Of a stretch of DNA of 64,000 nt, positions 33,449-43,767 are shown piece by piece (position 1 is the stretch's first letter; the number at the start of each line of letters is the position of its first letter). Where the stretch lies: positions 150,307 through 214,306 of the forward strand of contig MU006252.1 in the NCBI GenBank assembly GCA_010093685.1. The letters are read 5' to 3'. Under the pieces are notes generated by a model, which did no database searches, was not told where the DNA came from, and saw only the letters and a list, made by a program, of their open reading frames with translations. This DNA comes from Ophiobolus disseminans (lineage: Eukaryota > Ascomycota > Dothideomycetes > Pleosporales > Phaeosphaeriaceae). Position numbers and translations under genes: made by a program.

Positions 33449-35420
33449 CCATGGGTGACGGCGTAACGACCGGGACGGCGTAACGCCCGCTCCGAACACC
33501 AAAATCGCGACAGCCACCAAAGTTCAACACGCAACAACTCTATCAACATGAGCTCAATTGAGGCTGCGCTTGCAGCTATAGAAGCGCTAGAACTAGGAGA
33601 AAAGCTTGTATATACTCACATTGCAGCAAAGTATAGAGTGAATCGTAGAACGCTCGCGCGGAGACACTAGCGCATCGCGAGCTCACGCGGCACCAAGGCT
33701 TAAAACCAGCAAGCGCTCCACCCCTAGCAAGAGAAGGAGCTCCTCCGCTATATTGAGCGCCTTACAAGGCAAGGCCTACCTCCTACACGGCTAATGATAC
33801 GACGCTTTGCCTCAGAGGTGGCTAAAAAGGAGCTCGGCATACACTGGGTTGATCGATATATCGAGCAACACTAGGTTGATCTCATCTTACGCTGGGCTGC
33901 TGGAATCGATCGCTCACGCCACTAGGCTGACTCTCAGTCAAAGTATAGCCTCTACTTTAAGCTCCTACGCAGTAAGCTCAGCCAATACGATATAGAGCCT
34001 TATAATATGTACAATATGGATAAGAAGGGCTTCATGCTAGGAGTACTCACTCGCTCAAAGCGGGTGTTCAGCAGGAGGCTATATGAGGAGGGGAAGATTA
34101 AGGCTTACCTCTAGGATAGCTCACGAGCGTGGATAACGCTGCTAGCCTGTATATGCGCTAATGGATCTCACCTTAAGCTAAGCCTTATATATCAATCAGC
34201 CTCCGGCTCGATACAGGATAGCTGGCTGCAGGCGTTCGATCCCGACGACCACCGAGCTTACTTTGCCTTATCACCCTCAGGCTGGACAAACAATGAGATA
34301 GGCCTAGCCTAGCTGAAGCAGGTGTTTGATCGCTCTACAAAGCCGAAGGCTAGGCGGAGCTATTGACTACTTATCCTTAATGGCTATGGATCTTACCTCA
34401 CTATAGATTTTATTGAGTACTGCAATTGCAATCGAATTCTCCTCGCGATCTATCTACCTCATTCAACCCACACGCTCCAGCCGCTTGACGTCGTCATGTT
34501 CAAGCCTCTCTCCTCTGCCTACTTAGGCTAGGTAGCAGCCTTTATAGAGAGGTGCTAAGGGCTCACTTCAATAAGCAAGAGAGACTTCTATCCTATGTTT
34601 ATGGCTGCCTGGGAGGTCTCATTCAAGGAGAAGACTATACTTAAGGCCTTTAAGGCGACTAGCCTCTCACCTCTCCAGCCAGAGGTGATACTTAAGAGAT
34701 TCAATAGCCAGCCTATACAGGACAGCTCAAGCGATAGCGACTCCTCAGCCTTAAGCGCCTCTGATTGGAGGAAGATCAGGCAGCTAGTTAATTGCGCTAT
34801 AGCTAGTAGAGACCAGAGAAAGATCTCAAAGCTCAACCAGACAATCCACTAGCTCTCAATCAGATCAGTACTTGCTGAGCATGAGAACGTAAGACTCAAG
34901 GAGGCTCTTATCAATGAGAGGCAGCGTAGAAAGCAAGGCAAAGCTCTGCCTCTAGAGGCAGAGGAGGAGTATCACGGTGGGGCTGTATTCTGGTCCCTAA
35001 GGAAGGTCAAGGAGGCACGTGATCGGCTACAGCACTAGGAGGCTGAGGAGGAGCAACGACAACTCCAGAAAGCAGAGGTAGCTAGGCTACGTGAGGAGAA
35101 GAAGCAGGCCAAGGCTCAGGCTAAGCAAGTAAGGCGCGAGGCAAGGGCTGAAGCTAGGATAGTGAGGGAGAAGGAGAAGGCTGAGAAGGCTGCAGAACAG
35201 GCCTCCAGAGCAGCTGCTTGTAGGACTCAACAACGACTTCAAAACGCTCTTAAAGCGACTCAAAAGGGCAACAAGATGAGGCCTAAGGCTGCTGCAAAGG
35301 CTGCTCTAAAAAATAGAGTTGTTGCAGAGCCTCAGGGTAGTAGAGAGGCCTCAGGTGCTGCAGCAGGCCAAGAGCCATCTCAGTCACGACACGGCCGAGC
35401 GATCAAGCTCCTAGCTAAAT
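33449..35420 (+). mobile_element. Pogo/Fot1-like DNA transposon, left copy, cut by the assembly gap
   Basis: The element starts after a TA at 33447-33448 with a terminal inverted repeat of about 57 bases (CCATGGGTGACGGCGTAACG...). The same repeat, inverted with one mismatch, ends the second copy at 37505. The internal frame encodes a CENP-B/pogo-type transposase full of TAG stops. The first catalytic region MDKKGF and the third (PHSTHTLQPLDVV) are readable. The second reads LNGYGSYLT where related elements have an Asp (D to N, a G-to-A change). It is dead. The C-terminal part is a Lys/Glu/Ala coiled coil. It belongs with the next copy; see the gap. Confidence 0.88.
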
Positions 35421-35430
35421 NNNNNNNNNN
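35421..35430. other. Assembly gap of 10 N
   Basis: Ten undetermined bases lie between two identical partial copies of the same transposon. The size is almost certainly a placeholder. Confidence 0.99.
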
Positions 35431-37505
35431 GCGACAGCCACCAAAGTTCAACACGCAACAACTCTATCAACATGAGCTCAATTGAGGCTGCGCTTGCAGC
35501 TATAGAAGCGCTAGAACTAGGAGAAAAGCTTGTATATACTCACATTGCAGCAAAGTATAGAGTGAATCGTAGAACGCTCGCGCGGAGACACTAGCGCATC
35601 GCGAGCTCACGCGGCACCAAGGCTTAAAACCAGCAAGCGCTCCACCCCTAGCAAGAGAAGGAGCTCCTCCGCTATATTGAGCGCCTTACAAGGCAAGGCC
35701 TACCTCCTACACGGCTAATGATACGACGCTTTGCCTCAGAGGTGGCTAAAAAGGAGCTCGGCATACACTGGGTTGATCGATATATCGAGCAACACTAGGT
35801 TGATCTCATCTTACGCTGGGCTGCTGGAATCGATCGCTCACGCCACTAGGCTGACTCTCAGTCAAAGTATAGCCTCTACTTTAAGCTCCTACGCAGTAAG
35901 CTCAGCCAATACGATATAGAGCCTTATAATATGTACAATATGGATAAGAAGGGCTTCATGCTAGGAGTACTCACTCGCTCAAAGCGGGTGTTCAGCAGGA
36001 GGCTATATGAGGAGGGGAAGATTAAGGCTTACCTCTAGGATAGCTCACGAGCGTGGATAACGCTGCTAGCCTGTATATGCGCTAATGGATCTCACCTTAA
36101 GCTAAGCCTTATATATCAATCAGCCTCCGGCTCGATACAGGATAGCTGGCTGCAGGCGTTCGATCCCGACGACCACCGAGCTTACTTTGCCTTATCACCC
36201 TCAGGCTGGACAAACAATGAGATAGGCCTAGCCTAGCTGAAGCAGGTGTTTGATCGCTCTACAAAGCCGAAGGCTAGGCGGAGCTATTGACTACTTATCC
36301 TTAATGGCTATGGATCTTACCTCACTATAGATTTTATTGAGTACTGCAATTGCAATCGAATTCTCCTCGCGATCTATCTACCTCATTCAACCCACACGCT
36401 CCAGCCGCTTGACGTCGTCATGTTCAAGCCTCTCTCCTCTGCCTACTTAGGCTAGGTAGCAGCCTTTATAGAGAGGTGCTAAGGGCTCACTTCAATAAGC
36501 AAGAGAGACTTCTATCCTATGTTTATGGCTGCCTGGGAGGTCTCATTCAAGGAGAAGACTATACTTAAGGCCTTTAAGGCGACTAGCCTCTCACCTCTCC
36601 AGCCAGAGGTGATACTTAAGAGATTCAATAGCCAGCCTATACAGGACAGCTCAAGCGATAGCGACTCCTCAGCCTTAAGCGCCTCTGATTGGAGGAAGAT
36701 CAGGCAGCTAGTTAATTGCGCTATAGCTAGTAGAGACCAGAGAAAGATCTCAAAGCTCAACCAGACAATCCACTAGCTCTCAATCAGATCAGTACTTGCT
36801 GAGCATGAGAACGTAAGACTCAAGGAGGCTCTTATCAATGAGAGGCAGCGTAGAAAGCAAGGCAAAGCTCTGCCTCTAGAGGCAGAGGAGGAGTATCACG
36901 GTGGGGCTGTATTCTGGTCCCTAAGGAAGGTCAAGGAGGCACGTGATCGGCTACAGCACTAGGAGGCTGAGGAGGAGCAACGACAACTCCAGAAAGCAGA
37001 GGTAGCTAGGCTACGTGAGGAGAAGAAGCAGGCCAAGGCTCAGGCTAAGCAAGTAAGGCGCGAGGCAAGGGCTGAAGCTAGGATAGTGAGGGAGAAGGAG
37101 AAGGCTGAGAAGGCTGCAGAACAGGCCTCCAGAGCAGCTGCTTGTAGGACTCAACAACGACTTCAAAACGCTCTTAAAGCGACTCAAAAGGGCAACAAGA
37201 TGAGGCCTAAGGCTGCTGCAAAGGCTGCTCTAAAAAATAGAGTTGTTGCAGAGCCTCAGGGTAGTAGAGAGGCCTCAGGTGCTGCAGCAGGCCAAGAGCC
37301 ATCTCAGTCACGACACGGCCGAGCGATCAAGCTCCTAGCTAAATATAGATAGCTATATATAGAGAGAGAGGCCTGTAGAACTCAACACCAAAAAATCTCA
37401 TAATAATAGCTATTGTACGTAGCTTAATAGCTTCATGTTGTGGTGTTGATTTTGGTGTTCGGAGCGGGCGTCACGCCGTCCCGGTCGTTACGCCGTCACC
37501 CATGG
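35431..37505 (+). mobile_element. Pogo/Fot1-like DNA transposon, right copy, lacking the left end
   Basis: It repeats positions 33507-35420 at a constant offset of 1924 bases with no difference that I can see, then continues to the right inverted repeat (ends ...CCGTCACCCATGG at 37505, TA at 37506-37507). Merging the two copies gives one element of about 2133 bp with TA target duplication and two inverted repeats. Confidence 0.88.
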
Positions 37506-37570
37506 TAACGTAAACCACCACTAAAAGCCCCAAAACAAGCTAAGACCAACACCACTTTCTTAACTCTATC

Positions 37571-37711
37571 ATGCCTCTACAACGCAACATCTTATTACTT
37601 GAACGCAAAGGTAGACTTCAGCTTGCTCTTTCTGCCTTTAATTCTAGCCGATTTCGAAGCCAGTGGGCCGCTGCAGACGCCTTTAACGTCAACCGCTTTG
37701 ACAAACTGTAA
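37571..37711 (+). pseudogene. N-terminal fragment of another pogo-type transposase
   Basis: A 46-codon frame reads as a helix-turn-helix start: LQLALSAFNSSRFRSQWAAA followed by AFNVNRFDKL, then a stop. This resembles the psq-type DNA-binding start of Fot1/pogo transposases. The rest of the element is missing. It lies directly outside the right inverted repeat of the preceding element, so that element landed next to an older one. Confidence 0.5.
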
Positions 37712-37825
37712 AGGGCACTCGGAAGTAGAGAGGATATCTCTGATATTCTGAGGCACCAGGGTTGGGTTTCGCAGATAGACAGACAGGGGGGTTGTGGCAG
37801 TTCTAACCGGGAGAACAGAGAGGAC

Positions 37826-38191
37826 TGTCACAGGGGATTCACTACAATGATCAGGGTTGCTGGGAAGGCTGTATCAAGATCGCTGTATTGAGTTGAACAC
37901 GACGTGCTGTAAGTGCCCATCGCGTTTGTCTATATACTGTACGTGTCCCAGAGGTCCCAGGTCGTCCCAGTCGTCCCAGGACGTATAGGACGTCTGGTAC
38001 GCGTTGGGATGGATGGGACGTGGGGGTGTCCCAGAGATCCCAGGTGTGGGGTCGGGACCTCGGCGTTCTGAGAGCTGTGGGACAGGGCCCTTGGCGCACA
38101 GCCCCGCCTCAGGATGTCCTATTGTGCAACGACAGCCTGTCGCTCCTCTTATAACCCGTCCACCGCCCACCTCTAGTACGTAGTTGTAACA
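37826..38191. repeat. Possible solo or 5' LTR, GC-rich
   Basis: The segment begins TGTCACAGGGG and ends GTTGTAACA, so it has TG...CA ends with an imperfect terminal inversion. It contains a cluster of TCCCAG/GTCCCAG repeats (about 37947-37980). It is GC-rich and shows little RIP damage, unlike the sequence to its right. No partner LTR or target duplication was found, so this is tentative. Confidence 0.35.
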
Positions 38192-38234
38192 CTACCCTCC
38201 TTCTCTTCTGTTCGTGTCCTCATGAACTGACGCC

Positions 38235-38588
38235 ATGGTTTCCCGTAGTACCAAGTACTGCCACCGCCGTAGTGACCGCATCAATTCTAAAGGCTATTCT
38301 ACAATAGTGTCATGCGCGCATTATGTCAAGGCAAAGTTAGGGTGTCGTATGTCGTCTCTAGCTGATGTGTGTAGGAATTGCTATTGCGAGGGGATTACAG
38401 AGTGTCTCCTAGCAGACATTCCCATGCCTAATTTCTCGAAAATCGATTGTGAGCTTGCAAAGCTCGAAGAACAGGAGGATGCCGTAGAGGCGCAGCAGGA
38501 TGCAGATAAGAAGTTAATTAAGGCCCCGCAGGAGCGCCTGCAGGTCTTGCGGGCAAAGTCGCGTCGTTTGCGGAAACAAAAGAAATAG
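38235..38588 (+). CDS. Cys-motif and coiled-coil protein of transposon type, 117 residues
   Basis: The frame has a Cys-rich N-terminal half (spaced C..C motifs around VSCAHYVKAKLGCRM and VCRNCYCEGITEC), then a Glu/Gln/Lys coiled coil (LEEQEDAVEAQQDADKKL). Beyond the stop at 38588 the same frame continues to about 38782 with TAG stops (FESGCVKAEELEQLEQLEQ), so the gene was longer and is truncated by RIP-like change. I recall proteins of this layout repeated near retroelements in Pleosporales. Function unknown; probably not active. Confidence 0.4.
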   Translation: MVSRSTKYCHRRSDRINSKGYSTIVSCAHYVKAKLGCRMSSLADVCRNCYCEGITECLLADIPMPNFSKIDCELAKLEEQEDAVEAQQDADKKLIKAPQERLQVLRAKSRRLRKQKK

Positions 38589-38779
38589 CTAAAGCGTTAG
38601 GAGAAGGAGATCTTTGAATCGGGTTGTGTTAAAGCAGAGGAGTTAGAACAGTTAGAGCAGTTAGAGCAGTTCAACCAGGAATTGGCTTCTGTATATGCGG
38701 AGGCTCTAGCTAAGGCTCATGTTATTAACTAGTCTATCCTTTAGTCGGGTAGGGATGCGCCTTTCTCTGTGGAGACTTC

Positions 38780-39293
38780 TTAAGGTATGTGTATTTTGTA
38801 GTTCCTTCTTTTCTTATCCTCTGCCCTCTAGTCTAGTACTATTAGTTTAGACTCGAGTGCGACGCGTGATTTTTGTTCCTTTGTAGGGGTCTAGGGTTCA
38901 ATTCCTTCTTAGCCTAAGATATTCTTTGACTTTTTGCTTACAGTTTCCTAGGTTAATTTTAGGTTCCTATGTGTCTTTAGTGTTGGGATATCCTTTCTAG
39001 TGGATAAGGTACTCGCGGGAGCTCTTAGGTCCTTAGTGGTCTAGGATCCTTTTAACTTCAAATTCGTATTCTTCTTCTAGTTTATAGTAGAAGGTTGTTT
39101 GGATTTACGTGTCTAGATCAGCTAGTTTAAGTAGCTTAACATAGAACCTTAGGTAGATTATAGTATCCTTTAGTAGATTAAGTGTGTATATAACTAGTCT
39201 ATTGTATTTAAGAATAAAAAATAGTCTAACCTTAATGTAGTCTAGACTTTTGCTTAGTCGCTTAGTACCGAAGTTGCTTGTTCTTAGGTATAC
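38780..39293 (-). pseudogene. 3' fragment of a chromodomain Gypsy retrotransposon
   Basis: Read on the minus strand, 39290-39100 gives LRTSNFGTKRLSKSLDYIKV and then ...YLRFYVKLLKLADLDT. This is the decayed form of the stretch after the integrase of fungal chromoviruses. Just below, around 39090-39000, a chromodomain-like EYEFEVKRILD...GP.SSREYLI...KGYP can be read with stops. The upstream part of the element is absent because a Copia element starts at 39294. Confidence 0.65.
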
Positions 39294-39336
39294 TGTTAGA
39301 GAACTAAGGTTTGAGCTGAGGCTGATCACGGGATTA

Positions 39337-39528
39337 TGTAAGGGGTTGAACCTTAAAAAGGAAATAGGCACGACTACATGCACTAGCCCCAGCCAAAAGG
39401 CAGGTACAAGTTGAATTAACGGTGTTCAACTTGCGTAGTTGATATTTATACAGCATAAAGACATGTAAGGCGTGACTGCGCCGCTCTTAAACCCACTAGT
39501 AGGTCCTGCATAGGTCTAACCCATCACA
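39337..39528 (-). repeat. LTR of the 518-bp miniature element (left)
   Basis: 192 bp, TG...CA ends; pairs with 39663-39854. Confidence 0.85.
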
Positions 39529-39662
39529 TTACCCCTTACTTAGCTCGCGCTAGTAGAGTACGTGAAAATACTGCTTACCTCTATAAGTCTCTTAATAGTG
39601 TAAGCCAAAGCGACTAGCTAGAGCTAGAATCGAACTTTAGACCTTAAGGTGTTGATTCAAAA

Positions 39663-39854
39663 TGTAAGGGGTTAAACCTTAAAAAGGAAATAGGCACGAC
39701 TACATGCACTAGCCCCGGCTAAAAGGCAGGCACAAGTTAAATCAACGGTGTTCAACTTGCATAGTCGATATTTATACAGCATAAAGACATGTAAGGCGTG
39801 ACTGCGCCGCTCTCAAACCCACTAGTAGGTCCTGCATAGGTCTAACCTATCACA
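39663..39854 (-). repeat. LTR of the 518-bp miniature element (right)
   Basis: 192 bp, TG...CA ends; differs from the left copy only by C/T and G/A changes. Confidence 0.85.
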
Positions 39855-42010
39855 GATTAAGCCCGGAGACACGGGGATTAAGGCCCCGGCGTAGGGTATA
39901 TAACATGGATTTTCATCCGATCTTTCCTAAGTAGTTATCTAATCAATACACTCATTTCAATTAAAGTTCTAACGTCTCTTAGCAACAACAGTTATAAGCC
40001 TAGCGCTTTAGGATCGTAGAGTTAATTCTCCCTACGTACCTAGCACTGCTAAGAGTGTTAGAACAATCACACTACTCTATTATCTCCTAATCTACACACG
40101 CACAATAAACGACAACAGAGTTAATACATACAATGCGCTCCTTAAAAGCCGATCTAACTAGCCGTACTAGTACGCCTAACTCTAGTTCTATTGCGCAGGC
40201 AAAGGAATCTAGGATCTTGTCGATCTAGACAAGGAAACACAGGCCCTAATCGATGATTAGGCACCTAATTACCTAGAGCTCGATTCGCTCCTAGAGAAGC
40301 CTACTAAAGAAACAAACAAGATGCTAGATTAGCAAAAGAAGGCCCTCTAATAGAAGCTTATAGAGTACAACAAGGCTAAGGAAGACTGCGTAGAAGCAAT
40401 AATTATGCACCTAGAGGATGTAGCCGTCTATAAAGTAGAGCTTAATTAGTAGAAGAGGAATATTGCTAAGCTTAGCAACTTGCTTAAATAGGTACACAAG
40501 ACTATTACCTATAAGCTGCTAGCTCTAATTTAGATTATGCTTCTTGTAGAAGACTAGACTACACTACAAGCCTTAATTAGGAAGCTAAAAGCAGAGCTTG
40601 CGCCGATTAACTTAACTACCTTAATGCTAATCCGCTAGCAATACCGCGAGCACCTTACGAAGGCTCGTAACAGGTAGATTAAGCTAGAAACGTAGTTTAC
40701 GCAGTGGCAGATACTGTACACACAGGCTAGAGCTTAGCACCTTGCAGAAGTTGAGGGTAATCTAGTTCTTTAGGATTTCCTTAAGGCGATTAGAGCAAAG
40801 TTTGCACTAGAATAGGCAAGAAACCTTTAATAAATAATCCTAATAACAGCAGCTATAGGCGGGATAGCTGTAACTATAGATTAGGTAGCCCGCATATTCT
40901 CGCTCACTCTACAGGAGCACGAGATCACTAGCTTAGGAACTAGAGGGAAATCCGCTAGCGTGTTTGCGACTTTTGCGGGGGATAGATTACCCCCCTAAAG
41001 AAAGCGGTACCCTGCATTAAATACTAACTAACATAAATACCTATGCAAGCTAAGTAGATTGCACAAGTAGACTCTACTAAATTGCTAATAGCTTAAGACA
41101 GCGTGTACTAGATTAAGCTTAGCTAGGCCGCTACCCCTTGCGCTAACAGACTTAGATCGAACTAAGATCTATAAGCGGCTAGCGAAAAAGGAAAATACAG
41201 AGCTACGCGAAAGTATAACTAACTTAGGTTAGAAACTAATAAGCACTATCTAATTAATCTTCTCTAGAGAATTAGGCAAAGGCATAGCTTCCGCTAACTA
41301 TCCTAGCTCGCTGCAAGCAGCCTTAATTAATCCTAGCTAGTTTAAGGATAATCTAGCATTTAGGGTGTACAGCACTATTTAACACGCTTACCTACTGTTA
41401 ATAAGCACTATTCTTAATAGTAGTGGAGTAGTGCATTTAGTTAATAATCGAAGCTTTATAAAGGAAGGCACTTTTAGGAAGGCTACTCTAGAAGATAGCA
41501 TTAACGCTAGCACTTAGTCGCTGCCAATCTTAGGCTATAGTAATTAAGTAATTAAGAACGCGATTAACAAGGTCTAAGGCGAGAAGACAGAAGACTTAAT
41601 ACTCAAAAACGTCTAGATTGTTAAGGGTTTTCACGTCAACATCGTATTAGAGCATTTGCTTAAGAAGGCAAAGGTCTAGTATTTAGGCTTAGATAGTACT
41701 TTAAGACTCGGATTAATTAACAACAATATAGTGCTAGCTAAGCTTTACTACTAGCACAACCTTATATTCCTTAAATACAAGCCTATTCGCTCTTGTCTAT
41801 TGTCCTTAATAATTGTGAACGCAACTAGAAGATTATAGTAGCCTTAGGTTAAGAGAGGCGATAAGGCTCTCTAGTACTAACAATTAGGGCATCTAGGACA
41901 GCGAGCGCTGCAAGTACTCGCTTATGCTACGCAAAATGTAGAGATTGCTAGCACAAGAAGGGCTAAATGCACTAATTACTTAGTTATACATGCTACTTAA
42001 GTCTATTCGA

Positions 42011-43572
42011 TACCCCTAAGGTTCATGCTTATATAAGCATGTACTTAGCTATCTAGCCTATTTAGGCTTAGCCTATTTCTATCTCTATATGCTCCTACTC
42101 TGTACTATAGCACAAATAATACAACAAGTACTACACATTCTATTAGGTTATAAGCCTAGCTTAACCTTTGCAGCTTTCGCCCGTACTAAAAGCGCAAGGT
42201 CCGCTAGATTAAGTACTCTACTTTAATTTACCTTTTTTGCGATCCCTACTAGTCGCTCTACCTACCTGCTGTCAATTACCCTTTACGGCCTAACACCTTA
42301 CCTACTGCGACTCCTATATATCGCTTAATCTGCTGCTTACCTGTATCTAGCTATTACGCTGTTAATCCTAACGTTACTACCCTACACCCTGTACAACGAT
42401 CGACGCTAATACGATAGGTACCTCCGACGCAGCCTAGATCCTAAAGCTGTTCTCTAATAGCAGCAACTTCAAGAAATAGAAAGCCGCAATAGAGATCTAC
42501 GCGCAGATGCTCGACGCAGACGACGTTCTTAACGGCTCCCTCCTAAAGCCCCTAAAGCCCTACTACAATAGCCTTATCCTAGACGCTAAAGAACTTAACG
42601 ACACTACAATCGTCCTTAGCAGTCCTAAATACAACAAGAAGATAAGTGCTATTAAGGCGTATAACGAGGGCAAGGAAGGCATTAACAAGCCTATTATTGA
42701 GAAAGCTAGCTAGATAGCGGCTACACTTAAAGCTTAGAAGAAGATAGCCGTATCTCTTAATATAGCTCTACTAAGGCGGTAGCGGCCGTAGTCGTGGCCG
42801 CGGACGTGGCAACAAAGGCAGTGAAGGACGAGGGGGTAGCTAGCAAGGCGCCCCTACCTAGTCAACGGCTACAACTACTACTACTACTACTACTACATAG
42901 GACAATACACAATCTATAGAGCGCTTACCTTAATAGCCTATATCTCACTGTACACACTGTAACCGAGAGCACGCCGGTAGTATAGCTCTGTGCTAGAAAG
43001 TCTATCCCTATCTTATCCCGCCTTATATTAAGGCAAAGTAGAATGCTAATATTACTAGCCGTACACAGTCTCCTTATACTAATACCGCGGCAGTCTTAAT
43101 AGATAAGCCGCTGCCTCCTCGCGGCAACGCTCCTACTTAGGGCAGCGCCTTTATAATAACATGCCTCGCAGCAGAACACGATAGCGAGGACGAGCAGATC
43201 GCAGAGATCTTAGAGCAGGCTAAGCGCCTTGCAGACTGTGCTAACTACAAAGACTGTACAATCCTTAACACTAGCGCCTTAGATTACATCTGCAACAACT
43301 ACAATCGCTTTATTAGCTTTAACTCTCTACGTCGCTAAATAGTTATTAAGACAGGTAGTAGCAAAGTTAAGGTTAAAGCCACTAGCACAATCAAGCTCAC
43401 CGTACTCCGTAGAGACGGCGCAATTAATACCCTTACGCTTCCTAGCGTTCTGTACGCTCCTAATATGTTCCTCTTATGTATCTTCTACTTAAAGATCCGA
43501 GCTAAGAGCTACTTCTATTATAGATAGGACGAGCGCGTGTACGCCTACCTAAGCCTCGCTAAGGCCGCCTAC
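42011..43572 (+). mobile_element. Second Copia-type remnant (LTR end, gag, zinc knuckle, protease)
   Basis: A TATA-like GCTTATATAAGCATG near 42030 and a pyrimidine-rich leader precede a gag frame. The clearest part is 42507-42713 (68 codons, LDADDVLNGSLLKPLKPYYN), then a Gly/Arg stretch (about 42770-42850). A zinc-knuckle-like CTHCNREHAGSIALC is near 42950-43000. A protease/pre-integrase part reads ALDYICNNYNRFISFN and LPSVLYAPNMFLLCI (43270-43480). TAG stops break all frames. The next element enters at 43573. A short stretch after 48814 may continue this one. Confidence 0.6.
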
Positions 43573-43767
43573 TGTTAGATTTGATAAGGTATTAGAACCC
43601 GATGATAGATAAGATAAATTGATGATAATGTTCTATTGTCGTGTTCCCCGGTTAAGTGCGGAGTTTAACTAGGTGTTAGATCTAGTACTAGTGTGCTAAG
43701 GCGCTTATGCCCGCCCCTCCTGTTTCTTTTAGTGTTAGTAGCCTTACAGCACCCCTGATATCTAATA
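43573..43767 (-). repeat. LTR of the Copia element (left, 3' in element sense)
   Basis: About 195 bp; pairs with 48615-48814. Confidence 0.8.

Larger units (their letters stand above)
39337..39854 (-). mobile_element. TRIM-like miniature LTR retrotransposon, 518 bp
   Basis: Two 192-bp direct repeats (39337-39528 and 39663-39854), each starting TGTAAGGGGTT and ending ATCACA, enclose only 134 bp. GATTA stands directly outside both ends (39332-39336 and 39855-39859), a perfect 5-bp target duplication. The about ten differences between repeats are all transitions. A polypurine tract (GTAAGGGGTAA on the minus strand) adjoins the left repeat. A primer-site-like stretch (minus strand TTTTGAATCAACACC) adjoins the right one, so the element points to the minus strand. 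No protein is encoded. Confidence 0.85.
39294..42010 (+). mobile_element. Copia-type retrotransposon remnant (LTR, gag, protease), RIP-damaged
   Basis: A probable LTR starts TGTTAGAG at 39294 and is itself split by the small element at 39337-39854. A TATA-like GGGTATATAAC lies at about 39895. From about 40134 a gag-like frame with many TAG stops runs on (around 40560-40800, LRKLKAELAP and FTQWQILYTQARA). A protease region is near 41430-41800 (VVHLVNNRSF, LPILGYSN, HVNIVLEHLLKK). A GAG-pre-integrase stretch follows (GHLGQRALQVLAYATQNVEI, about 41890-41945). Past about 42010 another element begins. Borders to the right are approximate. Confidence 0.6.

Noticed and set aside
37940..37985. CRISPR-like array in the TCCCAG repeats
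   Set aside because: The units are short and irregular with no spacers; the genome is eukaryotic.
39529..39662. tRNA gene inside the 518-bp element
   Set aside because: TTCGATT resembles a T arm on the minus strand, but no complete cloverleaf can be drawn; a primer-site relic is more likely.
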